From positions 1-56,870 of the forward strand of contig CALSCQ010000133.1 of the NCBI GenBank assembly GCA_943704525.1: a DNA stretch of 56,870 bases, given 5' to 3'. A program made the translations under genes and the position numbers. The notes beneath the pieces were generated by a model that saw only the letters and a program-made list of their open reading frames with translations, ran no database searches and was not told the origin of the DNA. This DNA comes from Pigoraptor vietnamica. Lineage: Eukaryota; Opisthokonta; Filasterea. This document shows positions 21,422 to 32,335 of the stretch, piece after piece. The stretch's first letter is position 1. Each line of letters opens with the position of its first letter.

Positions 21422-23920
21422 TCACGGGAGCAGCGGCTCGGTGGCGCTCGACGCGTGGTCGTCGCCCCACGACGTCTTCCGCTTGATGTGGACGAGGCTT
21501 CCCTCGATCGGTGCGTCCGACAGCGACTTTGCCGCCGGCGCCTCCGTATCGAGCGAATGCATTCGGAACCGCCCCTTCCACTTTGCCCGAAGCTGCATCA
21601 GCGCGCTCGCACACACGCCCGCGGTGGATATCGCGGCAGCCGCGTAGGACACGAGGCGCGTAGCGAGGTCGGCGCCGGAGATCGTCTCAACCTGACGCAC
21701 TTGGACGACCGTCGACGCCATGTTCAGCGCAAACACAACGCCAAGAGGGGGCGGGGTGGGCGCGGCCGCGTCGTCCTTCGCCGCCGCCGCGTACGCCGCC
21801 GCAGCCACGGGATCGGGGATGTGTGCCGCGCGGCCGTCGACCACGAGCTCGTACCCGCGGTGTATCGAGTTGGGCCGCACAAGCAGCGCGCGGCTGAGCT
21901 GGAATGCGGCGTGGCTGGAAACGCCAAAGCCGGGCGGGACGCTGGGCGGCGGGGTGGCGTCGAGGGGGTTCGACACGGTGGCCCACGAGACCTCGCCCGG
22001 CAGCCACGAGGGCAGTTCAATGCGCACGCGGAGCGTCTGCGCGTAGAGCCACGGGCCCAGCACACCGTCGCGGTGCGCCAGTGACAGGAGCAGCGAGGAG
22101 GACATCGTCACGAAGAAGTCGGGCGAAGGGTCCAGGGTGAGCACGAGGCACCGAGCGGCGCCACCGGCGGCCTCCGCTAGCGCGCGGCAGTTGGTGTCGT
22201 CCGTGGGCACGAGGATGGTGCGCAGCAGGGCGGGGGATGCGCCAATCGTGCCGATGGGCTCGCAGGCGGAGACAGAGTACAGCGACGGCGTCTCGGCTTC
22301 GGCGCCAGTCCTGTCGCCAAAAATGTTGACGGACAGCGCGCGCACGCTTGCGTTGAGGGACGCGCACTCGAGCGAGGTGCCGAGGACGGCGAGCACGATG
22401 CGGGGCGCCTGGACGGGCTCGTAGGCGCGCGGGAGGGCGCTGAGTGTCACGACCGAGCGCTCCTCGACGTACCTGTTCCGCGTGAAGTCGTGGATGGCAA
22501 ACGCCCACAGCACGAGCACCGCAAAGAATGCGATGACGGAGAACGCCGAGCGGAGCGTCGACGGAACCACCGTGGGGACGCCGAGAGAGGACGTCACGGT
22601 GACGTCGCGGTCGGGCTGGCGGTAGAGCACGTCAAAGAACGCGGCGCCGCGGCGCAGCGCACGCGACATGTAAATGAGCCAGAGTATAAGCAGGGACGAG
22701 GCGAGAAGAATGGCGCCGTAGATCACGGGCAGCGCCACGCCGGACGACAGGTGGCCAATCGAGTCGTCCGAGTGGCCCACGACGCCGTTAGACTCTGGCA
22801 AGTGCTCCGCGTCCGTCGCGCGAGGGACGCCGGGGATGTGGAAGAGCGCCGACTGCGGCTCGGGAGAGTCCCAGCACACGGGGGCGGCGGTCAGAGAACC
22901 GGGGAGTGCGCGACAGGCACCGGGCGTGGCTGGCGTGCAGGACGACGCGTTCGCGCGCGAGTAAGTGTCCGCTGGGCACATGCGGCAGGCCGTCTCTGTG
23001 AGGGCGCCGCTCGTGGCGCGAAAGGTCCCTGCCGGGCACGCCACGCACGTGCCGCTGCAATTCTGAAGGCGCGAACCGGCGGGGCAGCTGTTGAACGGGG
23101 CGGTGGCGAGTCTGTCGCTGGCGCAGTCGGGAGGCATGGTGCGCACGGGCCTTGTCACAGTGTCCGCCGTCCACGTCGCACCCGCCGAGTGAACGCGGTA
23201 CCACAGCGTGTAGGGCGAGAGCGGCTTGAGTCCCGGGAACGACAAGACGGTCCCGTTGACGGAGAGGGTGCTCGACTGCTTGCCCGCGGGCGCAATCCGC
23301 GCGGCGTCTTCCGATGCCACCACGTGACCTTCATAGACGCGCACGTCGACGAGGATGCGGGCCGGGTCCAACACGACCGTCTGGTTGTCGGGCAGTGTGA
23401 CGAGCGCATCCGCGGCGTCGTTCAGGCTCAGCGACACGGACAGCGAGCAGCAATCGGCCACCGCGCTCACGGCCACGCCGCCCTTTGGGGGCTCATCGGC
23501 CACGCACGCCACCTGGCGGTCAAATGAGTTGGCGGGAGTGCGTCTCACGCGCACATAGCCGTCGTCGCACACGCATGCCAGCGACGTTTTGGAGCCCGGC
23601 GGGGACGTCGAGTGCGGTGGGCAGTAGTAGTTACACGCGGGCGCCGACTGCGCCACTTGGTACGTTCCCGCTGGGCACGGGAACCTCTTCCCGTTCTCGC
23701 AATACGACCCCGGGGGGCACTGCAGGCAGATGGGAGGGAAGCCGGAGTCGGGGTCGGGAAGGTACATGCGGCCGGTGCACACGGTGGGAGGCCCGTCAAA
23801 TCCACCGGGAACGTCTGCGCCAAATCCACTGCCGCCTGTGCCAAACTGACCGCCACGGCACTCGCACACGCCGCAGAGGGCGATGGCACACAGCCACAGC
23901 ACGCACACGCACCGCCCCAT
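21422..23920 (-). CDS. Cysteine-rich multi-pass membrane protein with GCC2/GCC3-like repeats
   Basis: A single exon of 832 residues. ATG at 23920 begins a signal peptide (CVCVLWLCAIALCGVC). Residues ~45-130 and ~265-340 are cysteine-rich units with CPAGTY, CPAGTF and CPADTYS, as in ephrin-receptor-like GCC2/GCC3 repeats. A fibronectin-III-like segment lies between them (LKPLSPYTLWYRVHSAG). Hydrophobic spans are at ~397-420 (ILLASSLLILWLIYM) and ~453-476 (VIAFFAVLVLWAFAI). After a ~280-residue, mostly beta-type loop comes a weaker span at ~757-778. The C-terminal ~45 residues are basic then acidic and probably cytosolic. GCC2/GCC3 repeats occur in many protist surface proteins; the whole architecture is not one I can name. 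It is divergently paired with the LIM-DEP-RapGAP gene. Role unknown; receptor or transporter-associated surface protein is a guess. Confidence 0.85.
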   Translation of the reverse strand: MGRCVCVLWLCAIALCGVCECRGGQFGTGGSGFGADVPGGFDGPPTVCTGRMYLPDPDSGFPPICLQCPPGSYCENGKRFPCPAGTYQVAQSAPACNYYCPPHSTSPPGSKTSLACVCDDGYVRVRRTPANSFDRQVACVADEPPKGGVAVSAVADCCSLSVSLSLNDAADALVTLPDNQTVVLDPARILVDVRVYEGHVVASEDAARIAPAGKQSSTLSVNGTVLSFPGLKPLSPYTLWYRVHSAGATWTADTVTRPVRTMPPDCASDRLATAPFNSCPAGSRLQNCSGTCVACPAGTFRATSGALTETACRMCPADTYSRANASSCTPATPGACRALPGSLTAAPVCWDSPEPQSALFHIPGVPRATDAEHLPESNGVVGHSDDSIGHLSSGVALPVIYGAILLASSLLILWLIYMSRALRRGAAFFDVLYRQPDRDVTVTSSLGVPTVVPSTLRSAFSVIAFFAVLVLWAFAIHDFTRNRYVEERSVVTLSALPRAYEPVQAPRIVLAVLGTSLECASLNASVRALSVNIFGDRTGAEAETPSLYSVSACEPIGTIGASPALLRTILVPTDDTNCRALAEAAGGAARCLVLTLDPSPDFFVTMSSSLLLSLAHRDGVLGPWLYAQTLRVRIELPSWLPGEVSWATVSNPLDATPPPSVPPGFGVSSHAAFQLSRALLVRPNSIHRGYELVVDGRAAHIPDPVAAAAYAAAAKDDAAAPTPPPLGVVFALNMASTVVQVRQVETISGADLATRLVSYAAAAISTAGVCASALMQLRAKWKGRFRMHSLDTEAPAAKSLSDAPIEGSLVHIKRKTSWGDDHASSATEPLLP

Positions 23921-24653
23921 CGTTAATGAAAGGGGGACAGTGAAACGCGGGCGCCAAACAAGTACGCGCTGGGCTTAAAGTGAGTGGCTTAAAGGAGCTG
24001 AGAACTTGAACAAAACACGGCAACACGTGCCGCTAAATGCGCCAAATTGATTATGGCTGTTCGGGCTGGATATAGACAGAATTCAGAGAAAGTTTCGTTC
24101 TCGAAATTCGTATTATAGTAATCTAAAAGATATTCCTACTTAGGATTGAATGTGAACGTTATTACCATATTTATTAAAACATTGTATATTTTATACATAT
24201 ACATATATTTTGCAAACATAAAGTACTTATTTGGGCCACAAATTAAACAATTACCATACATAGTATTCTTTGCCCGTGTTTGTGTCTGGAAGCCACAGCA
24301 CAGCGCACAACTCGCAACGCACAACGCGCAAAAACGCACACACACACAGTTCAAACACTGCCCATTCACGCTCACGCAGGGCGGGGAAAAGCTTGTGCGT
24401 GACTCGTCTCCCACGCAAGTGGACACTCGAGTGCACTGCATATTTCCTCGTTGACGAGTGCGTGCGAGTTGTGGCGCTCGTGAACGCGCGCGCGCACATC
24501 GGCGTCCCCAATGGTGTCTGGGGGCCAGGGGGCGCATCAAATTCAAATTTCCGTTCGCAGTGTGTGAGAAGGCGCGGGCTGAGTCTCTCCCGCACTGCTG
24601 TTTGTGCGCCGACGCCTGCGCCTTCTCAGGCCCCGCGGGGCGCCGCCGCGACC
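23921..24653. promoter_or_regulatory. Divergent promoter region with AT-rich island
   Basis: It lies between the starts of the cysteine-rich membrane protein (-) and the LIM-DEP-RapGAP (+). Bases ~24045-24290 are strongly AT-rich and contain GTTCTCGAAATTCG (24097-24110) and several TATA-like runs (ATATTTATTAAAAC, ATACATATACATATA). A second ATTCAAATTTCC string at 24540 resembles the element at 20325. No coding sequence is supported inside. Confidence 0.6.
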
Positions 24654-27650
24654 ATGGAGGGCTCGGGGGGCAACGCGCCCCTCTGCGCCGAGTGCGGCAC
24701 GGCGGTGCATCTCATGGAGCGCGTGACGGTCGACCGCGATGCGTACCACGGCGGCTGCTTCAAGTGCGCGGACTGCGGCCAGCGCCTCACGACGGCCACG
24801 TTTCGCCGCGACAGGAACCGGCGCCTCTCCTGCACAAAGCACGCGCCGGGCTCCCCCAGCGGATCCCCGGCACCCTCGCGCAACCGTAGCATAGATGCCG
24901 GCGTGGCGGTGGGGTCGCCGGGGGGCGAGCGGCGCGGCAGTGCGCACGTGTCGTCCCCCTCGACCATGTCGCCCGCGGCCGAGCGGCGCACGAGCCTCAC
25001 GATCGGCGTGGGCGGTCGCGCGGGGACCATGTCACCCACGCTGGGGTCGCCGCGCGCGCCGCGGTCACCCCGATCGCCGCGCGGCTCGTGCACGGGCGAC
25101 TCTGAGACGCTGGTCACTTGGCGGCGGGTGTACCTGGCCGCGAAGCAGGCGGAGGGCCTCGTGGCCGTGCGCGCTGCGGGCGGCGTCGAGAGGGACGACG
25201 CCTTCTATGCGGACGACATGCTCGCGTGGCTCGTGTCGAGCGGAAACGCGGCGACGCGCGGCGATGCGCTCGGCCTGTGCGAGCGGCTGCAGCTGCTGGG
25301 CGGGCTTCGGCCTGTGGCGGAGGGCGAGCCGTTCCGGGACGCGCACGAGCTGTGCACGTTCACCACATCGATGCTCGACGGCAGCGAGGGCCCGCTGTCG
25401 ACGACGCAGGCGCATCGTGCCCTGCGCGCGAGCCTCACGCCCGGCGACGCGGCGCCCTCGGGTCCCCAGCAGTCGCCCGAGGAGGCCGTCAAGCAGATGA
25501 TCCGCCGCACTGACGGGTGGATCATCGAGGACGCGCCCGTGTCCGGACCCTTCCCGCTGCCCCAGGCGCAGGGCGCGGACGGCGAGAGCTCGGCGTACAC
25601 GCTGGAGCACCTCGACCCCGACGCCGGCGAGTACCGGACGCACTTTTTCGGCAAGGACCACGGCAACTACTATGCGACGGCGGAGCTCGGCGGGCCAGCG
25701 GTGATTTCCGTGAAGAAGGAGAAGGTCGGCGCCGAGGAACAGTTCCGCGTCATCCTGCGCACGATGCAGAAGGACTACCGCGGCCACGTGACGGTCGCGG
25801 CGGCCGTGGCGGCGGACGGGCGCGGAAAGGGGCGCGCGACGATCGAAGGGATCGCGAAGGTGGTCTCTGGCGGGGCGTGCGCGGTGGAGCGGTGGCAGCC
25901 GGCGTTCCACGCGGACGTGTCCGATCCCATCTTTAAGTACGACGAGAACGGGATTGTGCGGCAGTACAAATTTGGAATTGTGTACGGCAAGGACGGGCAG
26001 TCGACAGAGGAGCAGATGTTCGGGAACTGCGGCCTCTCGCCGGCGTTTGACGACTTTCTCTCGATCATGGGGGAGCGCGTGACGCTGCTCGGGTTCGGAA
26101 AGTACCGCGCGGGACTTGACGTCAAATACGAGATGACGGGCGACAAGTCGGTGTACACGCAATTTTGCCGGCGCGAGGTCATGTTCCACGTCAGCACGCT
26201 GCTGCCCTTCACCGAGGGCGACCCGCAGCAGGTCCAGCGCAAGCGGCACATTGGTAACGACATTGTCTCGATCATCTACCACGAGGGTTCGACTCCCTTC
26301 ATCCCCACGTGCATCAAGTCGCACTTTCTCCACGTCTACATTGTCGTGCAGCCGGACGTCCCCCCGGGCAAGTCGCTCGCGCCCGGCAAGCTTCCCGCCC
26401 GGTACCGCGTGTCGGTCGTGAAGAGGGACGGCGTCCCGGACTTTGGGCCCGCGGCGAGCGCGCCGACGATCATTGAGCGCGGCCCGGCGCTGCGCGAGTA
26501 CCTCCTTGCCAAGATGATGAACGGGGAAAACGCGAGCTACAAGGCGCCGAACTTCGCGCGGCTCGTGCTCCGCACGCGCAACGGCCTCCTGCGCGACATG
26601 GCCGACACGTTCTCGCGGTGCTCCGGGGACGACAAGTCGCCGGCGGGCGCGGCAGTCCTCAAGCGCACCAAGGCCATGAGCATCACGCTGCTCGATGAAG
26701 AGGCCGCGGCGCTGTCGGCGCAGGTCGCGGGCGACGGCGCGGGCGGCGACGACAAACCGAAGAACCGCCTCCTCGACTCGCTCCGCACGCTGCGCAAGGG
26801 CAAGACGCTCTCTAGAACCAACTCGGACGACAGCGCGCTGAACAGTGCGGGTGGGTCTGCGCCCTCGTCGCCGTCGACGGCCAGGACGCCGCGCGGGTCC
26901 GCCGCCTCTGCGCTGTCGCTGCCGTCGGACGAAGAGCAGAGGCGCGGGAGCACGACGTCGGTCGAGGGCGGTGGGTTCAAGACGATACGCCACGAACTGG
27001 AAGTGCCCGGGGAGTCGCAGCGTGACCGCTCCAAGTCCGATGTGGGACCGAAGCAGTCGCCGGTGGGGCGGACGTCGTCGCTGGTCATGCCGAGCAAGCC
27101 GGAGAAGGAGAAGCTGTCGCTCGCGGAGATGCTGTTTGAGATGGACCAGTTTGACGACGACGACGGCCCCGCGGCGGACGAGGGGCCGTCGCAGGTGGAG
27201 GTCGAGCGCGAGCGCAAGGAGGCCGAGTCCGACAAGAAGAAGCCCAAGGCGCAGCTGCTGCAGGTGCGTGCGTGCGTGTGTGCGCGTGCGTATACGGGCG
27301 TGTGCCTGTGTGCACGTCTGAATTGTGCTTGGCGCGTGTGTGTGCTCGGGTGGGGCTTGTACAGTGTGCGGATTGTGTGCACTGTTGTTGCCTCGCTAAT
27401 CACCCACACCGTGTCACGTGCGCAGGAGAACAAGGCCCTGCGCGCGCACCTGGCCGCGAGTGAAGTCGAGAAGGCGCGCCTCCACAACCGCGTCTCCATT
27501 CTGGGGGGCGATACGTCGCGCCTTCGCGAGGAGAACATTGCGCTGCGCTCCGAAATTCAGGCGCTCAAGCAAGAGGCGCAGAAGCTGAAGGCACAACTCA
27601 AGCTCGTGCAGCGGACGTCGAGCTCTGGCCCTGCGTCGTCCCCATCGTGA
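24654..27650 (+). CDS. LIM-DEP-RapGAP domain protein (putative Rap GTPase-activating protein)
   Basis: Two exons, 24654-27263 and 27426-27650; intron GT-AG, phase 0; 944 residues. ATG at 24654 (ACCATGG) is the first in frame. Residues ~13-70 form a complete LIM zinc-binding domain: CAEC, then HGGCFKCADC, then CTKH. Residues ~150-245 fit a DEP domain (FYADDMLAWLVSSG, LLGGLRPVAEGEPF). Residues ~320-650 are a Rap/ran-GAP domain. Its dimerisation part reads YRTHFFGKDHGNYY and FRVILRTMQKDY, and its catalytic part contains KRHIGNDIVSIIYHEG with the asparagine 'thumb' that inserts into the Rap active site. The rest is a Ser-rich low-complexity linker and a C-terminal coiled coil split by the intron. 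The expected activity is GTP hydrolysis on Rap-type GTPases, with LIM and DEP giving cytoskeletal and membrane targeting. All catalytic features are intact. Confidence 0.93.
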   Translation: MEGSGGNAPLCAECGTAVHLMERVTVDRDAYHGGCFKCADCGQRLTTATFRRDRNRRLSCTKHAPGSPSGSPAPSRNRSIDAGVAVGSPGGERRGSAHVSSPSTMSPAAERRTSLTIGVGGRAGTMSPTLGSPRAPRSPRSPRGSCTGDSETLVTWRRVYLAAKQAEGLVAVRAAGGVERDDAFYADDMLAWLVSSGNAATRGDALGLCERLQLLGGLRPVAEGEPFRDAHELCTFTTSMLDGSEGPLSTTQAHRALRASLTPGDAAPSGPQQSPEEAVKQMIRRTDGWIIEDAPVSGPFPLPQAQGADGESSAYTLEHLDPDAGEYRTHFFGKDHGNYYATAELGGPAVISVKKEKVGAEEQFRVILRTMQKDYRGHVTVAAAVAADGRGKGRATIEGIAKVVSGGACAVERWQPAFHADVSDPIFKYDENGIVRQYKFGIVYGKDGQSTEEQMFGNCGLSPAFDDFLSIMGERVTLLGFGKYRAGLDVKYEMTGDKSVYTQFCRREVMFHVSTLLPFTEGDPQQVQRKRHIGNDIVSIIYHEGSTPFIPTCIKSHFLHVYIVVQPDVPPGKSLAPGKLPARYRVSVVKRDGVPDFGPAASAPTIIERGPALREYLLAKMMNGENASYKAPNFARLVLRTRNGLLRDMADTFSRCSGDDKSPAGAAVLKRTKAMSITLLDEEAAALSAQVAGDGAGGDDKPKNRLLDSLRTLRKGKTLSRTNSDDSALNSAGGSAPSSPSTARTPRGSAASALSLPSDEEQRRGSTTSVEGGGFKTIRHELEVPGESQRDRSKSDVGPKQSPVGRTSSLVMPSKPEKEKLSLAEMLFEMDQFDDDDGPAADEGPSQVEVERERKEAESDKKKPKAQLLQVRACVCARAYTGVCLCARLNCAWRVCVLGWGLYSVRIVCTVVASLITHTVSRAQENKALRAHLAASEVEKARLHNRVSILGGDTSRLREENIALRSEIQALKQEAQKLKAQLKLVQRTSSSGPASSPS

Positions 27651-28011
27651 GATTGGGAAACGCGCGTGGTGTTGCCACGCGACGGGCCTGCTGGGTTGCG
27701 ATTGCGCTGCGTTGCCGTGTGTGCGTTATCGCGTGTGTTTGGTGTCACTGAGGCCGTGTAGGCGGCCGTTTGCGCGTGAATATAGCTGCGTGTGTGTCTG
27801 TGTGTGTGCGTGGCTGCGTTGGGCGCCGTATTGTGCCATAAAAGGCTTGCCGAAAAGAAGGGCAGCACGTGTGCATTGTGAATGTCAAACGGCACCTCAG
27901 CTGTTGAGCTATTGCTTCGCCTCATGCCTCTCAATTTAACGCGTCGGATTTTGCGTTGTCTGCTGCACTTGACCGGACAGGCTTCGGGGGGATTTCAAGT
28001 ATATACAAACA
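27651..28011. other. Convergent 3' intergenic spacer
   Basis: Three hundred and sixty bases lie between the stops of the RapGAP gene (+) and the kinesin gene (-). GTGCCATAAAAGGC at 27833 is a possible poly(A) context. No other element is seen. Confidence 0.6.
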
Positions 28012-31000
28012 CTACTGCACCGTGCGCTCCCTATCGTGCGACCGTCGACCGGGCGGCGTAGCGCGATGTCCAGACGTGCGCTGCGGGGGTGCACCGTTGT
28101 GGGCGTCCCCGTGGCCTCCGGGCGGTCCGGCCGGTGCGCCGCCCCCCTGCCCTATCGCCCGCCGGTACTTGGCAATTTCCTTGCGGTGTGCGGCGGCCGT
28201 CGTGTCGAGGTGCTCCTGCATGCGCGCAAGCTGTTCCTCGGCGAGTGTGCAGCGAACGAGCAGCGCCGACCGCTCCTTCTCGAGGTCCTGCTGCGTTTTG
28301 GACGCAAAATCTTGCAGGCGCTGCCGGAGGGATTCGAACTTGCCCCCCTTGGCCTGCTCCCGCGCCTCGCGCACCAGCCGCTCGTTCTCCTCGCGAAGTC
28401 GCGCGAGCTCCTCTGCCGCCTGCGGGGACACGGCCGTCATCGCGCTCAGCCGCAGCTCCGTAATCACCCGCTGCATCTGCAGAATCGTGCGCCCCTTGTC
28501 CTCCGCCGACATCCGCCGCACGCGTGCGTCCAGCTCACCGCGCAGCTCCTCCACTATCGCCGCATACCGCGCCTCCACGTCAGCCAGCGTCCGCCGGTGC
28601 CGCCTCGAGTCCTCGGCCACGCGGCGGCGCATTTCCGCGAGGTCGTGCTCCGCAGCCGCCAGCGCAGCGCGCATCGATACGACCTCCGCGCCGCCGCCAC
28701 CCCCGCCGCCGCCACCGCCCGCAACAAGCGCACCCGCCGGAAGGTCGACGCCGGCGAGCACCTCGCCCTCCGTCGGCAGCGCAAGCTTCTCCGCCTCAGC
28801 GCCGACGTGATCCTCCAGGCGGTGCCGCAGTTGTCGGTACGCGAGTGCAATACGCTGCACGCGCGTCTCGAGCGCCCTCGCGCGCTCTGCGCTCTGCGAC
28901 ACCTTCTCCGTGAGGTCGCGTTCGCGCTCAGAGAACGACTGCCGCACCTCCGCAATCATCGACTCGACGGCCTCGCGCACTTGCAGGTGCACCGTCGCCG
29001 CGCCGTTGGCCTGGGACGCCCCGAGGTGGTCGGCGACGTCGCGCACGTACCGCTGCAGCCGCGCGCGGTACTCCTCCACGAGCTCGCGGTGGTGCTGCTG
29101 CAGGGCGGCGTTCTCCCGCTCGAGGGCGGCGCGCGCCTCTCGCGCGGACTCGGCGTCGGTGGCGAGGTCCTGTGCACGGCGCTCGACGCGGCGGAGGGCC
29201 ACCTTGAGCTCGTTCGCCTCCTTCTGCGCCGCCGTGCGGAGTTCCTCGGACTTTCGAAGGTCCTCTTCGTGCTGCCGGCGCAGCGCGACGACGTCCTTGT
29301 CACGCATGCGCTGCATTTCGATGACCTGCCGCTCGAGGTCCACGCGCTGTGCCTCCAGGGACACGTTGCGCTGGCCGAGCTCCACCTGCTTCGCCATCAT
29401 GTCCGCGCGCACCTTGTCCACGGTCGACCGCAGCTCGCCTAGCTCCGCCTCGCGACGCGTCGTCGTCGTCTCGCCGTCCGACATTTTGTGCAGGAGCGTG
29501 TCGTTGCGGGACCGGAGGGCGTCCAGCTGCGCCGCGAGCGCGTCTCTCTCCCGTAGCAGCGCGGCCTTTGCGTTGACGAGGTTGAGCAACTCGAGCCCAA
29601 GCTCCTCGTTCTTCGCGACCTCGGCCTTGTTCGCCTTGGTCAGCGCCACGTGACTCCCCTTCAGCACGGCGTACTCGTCCGCCAGTTCGCGCAGCTCCGC
29701 CTCCGCCGCCTCCAGTTTCGCGCGCAGCTCTTCGTTGGCGCGGTCCTGCCGCTCGCAGCGCATCTCCAGTTCAAGGACGTCGTTCTCAAGGCCCAGCACC
29801 TGAAAGCCACGGGGAGGGTTAAGACGGCGGTCACGTGTCGAACCGACACCAGGCACCCTACTGCGTAACACTTCCTGCTGCACCCCTCAGACAACGCAGA
29901 CACCGAATCAGACGCGCGCCGCTTGCCTTGTTCACGAGCTCAAAGTTCTTGCTCTCGCCGTCCTCCGCGACGCGGTTGTTCTCAATCTGCATGTCGACGA
30001 GCGCCTTGGACACCCTCAGACGCTCTTCCTCGCTCGCAATGAGCGCGGCGCTGAGCTCCGTCTTTGCGGCGACGACCTCGTTGAACTTGGAGCGCAGTTC
30101 GGAGAGGCGCGCCTGCGTGCGCTCGTTCTCCTCCTGAAGGCGCACCTTGTCGAGGTTGTCGCGCAGCTGCCGACCGTCGCCACCGCCACCGCCCCCGCCC
30201 CGCGCGTCCCCCTCGGCAGCACGGGAGTCGCGGAGGAGATTGAGCTGTGTGCAGGCGATGGAACCATGTGAGCAGAGATTGCACCGGACTCACAGACAGC
30301 GCAAGGCAGCCCACTGCTCCACATCAACCGGCGGGAAGATAATCACCTGCTCCCTGAGCGTAGAGATGCGCTGCCGCAGCCGGCGCACGACCGCGCACAC
30401 CGAGCGCGTGTTCACGAGGGGACTGTTTCGCACGCGCGCAAGCTGCCGCGACACGGCGAGGGTCGCCGACGTCCGCGCGGGGTCGACGGTGGGCTTGAGC
30501 GTCGTGATCACCCGCGTTACGCAATTGCCGCCGAGCGCATCCTGCAGGAACAGGGTGAGCCGCGACCCGTCGTACGACGGCGACCCGCCCTTCGCCGCCC
30601 CCATCGCCCCCGGGCCCATGCTGCCGCCCAGATTCGCCCGCCCGCCGCCGGGCTGCTGCGGCCGCGTGGCGAGGTCCTCCACGAGCTGGCCAAACGCGAG
30701 AATGGAGCGGTTGAGCGACGCGCCCTCGCGCATCCGCACGGCCGTGGGATCCTCCGCAAGCTTCTCGCCGCCGGCCATGTCCACAAAGAACATCCGCGCG
30801 CGAACGCCGCCGTCCTCGCCCGGCGCACCGCCCCGAACGAGCTCCAGCACGGTCACCCCCGTTGCGCGCGCACTCGCGGGCCCAATGTCCGTCACGATGG
30901 TGGTGCGCGCCAGCTTCGCCTCGCTCACAATGCCGACGCCCTCCCCGGGGTCGCGTATCTCGCGCGTGGTGAGGCCGCGCACGACGATGCCGTGGTCGTC

Positions 31001-31504
31001 GTCGTCCTCAAAGTCGAGGTCCTTGTTCGACGGCTGCAGCAGATCCGACACGAGCTCGTTGTAGAGCTCAAAGCACTGCAGCCGCACCGCGCACTCCATC
31101 GCGGGATCGCGCAGCCGCCGCTCCGCCAGCAGCGAAAACAGGCCCTCGATCGCAAGCTGCACGACGCCGTCCTGCGCGCCCCGCGACCCCTCGAGCGTGT
31201 GCGACTTGCCCGAGCCCGTCTCTCCAAACGCAATGACGGCGGCATTGTAGCCCTCGACGAAGGCCGACACCAGCGGCGCCACGGCCTGCGCATACACCGT
31301 GCGCGTCGACGCGTCCTCGTCAAACACGCGCTCAAAGGCGCACGTCTCCTCGCGGGCCGCGGGGAGCGACACGCGCAGCTGTGCGCCATCGATGCGGATG
31401 CCCGACCCTGGCGGCGGACCCTTCTCGCCCTTGAGCGCCGGTCGCACGCGCGCAAAGACGCGGATGACCTCGTCCGCTGCGCTGGGCAACGGGGTCGAAG
31501 CCAT
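28012..31504 (-). CDS. Atypical kinesin with degenerate switch regions and long coiled-coil tail
   Basis: Three exons: 31504-30347, 30244-29927 and 29799-28012; 1,087 residues. The motor domain is N-terminal (~10-360): IRVFARVRP, intact P-loop GETGSGKSHT, LNRSILAFGQLVEDLA, and LGGNCVTRVITTLKP corresponding to the LGGNSKT helix. The neck follows directly. Switch I, normally NxxSSRSH, is GPASARAT here, and switch II DLAGSE is DMAGGE. The residues that coordinate magnesium and respond to gamma-phosphate are therefore altered. After the motor come about 700 residues of coiled coil broken by a glycine run (residues ~850-865). Intron 1 is GT-AG; intron 2 starts GCAAGC, so it is GC-AG. The stop is TAG. 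The gene belongs to the kinesin superfamily but I cannot place it in a numbered family. It may bind microtubules with little or no ATPase cycling. Confidence 0.9.
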
Positions 31505-32335
31505 GGTATAATATCGTCGACAGGGATGCGACGCGGTCGCAAGGCACTAGCGCGCTTTGTGGGCTAAGGGTCCATCACGAGCGTAACAAGGGACAGTAAC
31601 AAGGTACGTGGCGGTGCGACGTGCGCGTCACCGAGGGCTGTCCATAGCGGCACAGTGAGACGCAGCTGTAGTCGGTCGAAGCACAGCGACCGCAGAGGCG
31701 CTCCACTTCGGAATGGCTTTTTGCGTCCAGCCACACGCACGCCCTAAGCCGTTGAGAGGAGCGCTGTCGCACAACACCGTCCTTGTGCATGCGAAGGGAA
31801 GGAAGGCACTGAAACCGCGCGGCCGTTGCTTTCTGTGTGTGTGAGCGCGCAGCGATGGCACTTGCTGAAAACTGTGTTGAATATGCGGTGCCTGGCGACG
31901 GCGGCTGAAAACCCTGTCGTAAATTTGTCACGATCGTACGTACTTTTTCCGATCACTCAACCGAGCCAATCTGCTGACTGTGCCATTTCGCCACTAGCCG
32001 TGTGCGCGGTGTGTGTGCGTGTGCGTGAGTCATGGCACTGCTTCTATATTATGTGAGCAGCCGCAAGGGATGAGAGAGTGAGAGATCTGCGCAGACCAGT
32101 CGAAGTGGGAGGAAGAGAGTGGCGAAATCGAATCGCGATCGTTGAGACGGGGCTTTGAGACTCGGGAACGGCCGGTGAAGCAGCGTCACAGGCGGCGGAC
32201 TAGCTGCGTCGTCGCTGCGTGCGTGTGCGTGCGTGTGGGTCTGCGTTGCGCCCGTTGCTGCGTGGCAGAGTGCGTGCGTGTGCGTGCGTCTGCGTCTACT
32301 GCGCCCGTCGCTGCGTGGCAGAGTGCGTGCGTGCG
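31505..32335. promoter_or_regulatory. Divergent spacer between kinesin and SBDS
   Basis: It contains GGCGAAATCGAATCGCG (32121-32137), a relative of the CGAAATnnCG motif found in other divergent spacers, and an AT-rich patch at 31908-31965. From 32200 it is a (GTGCGTGC)n-type leader leading into the SBDS start. No gene is supported. Confidence 0.5.
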
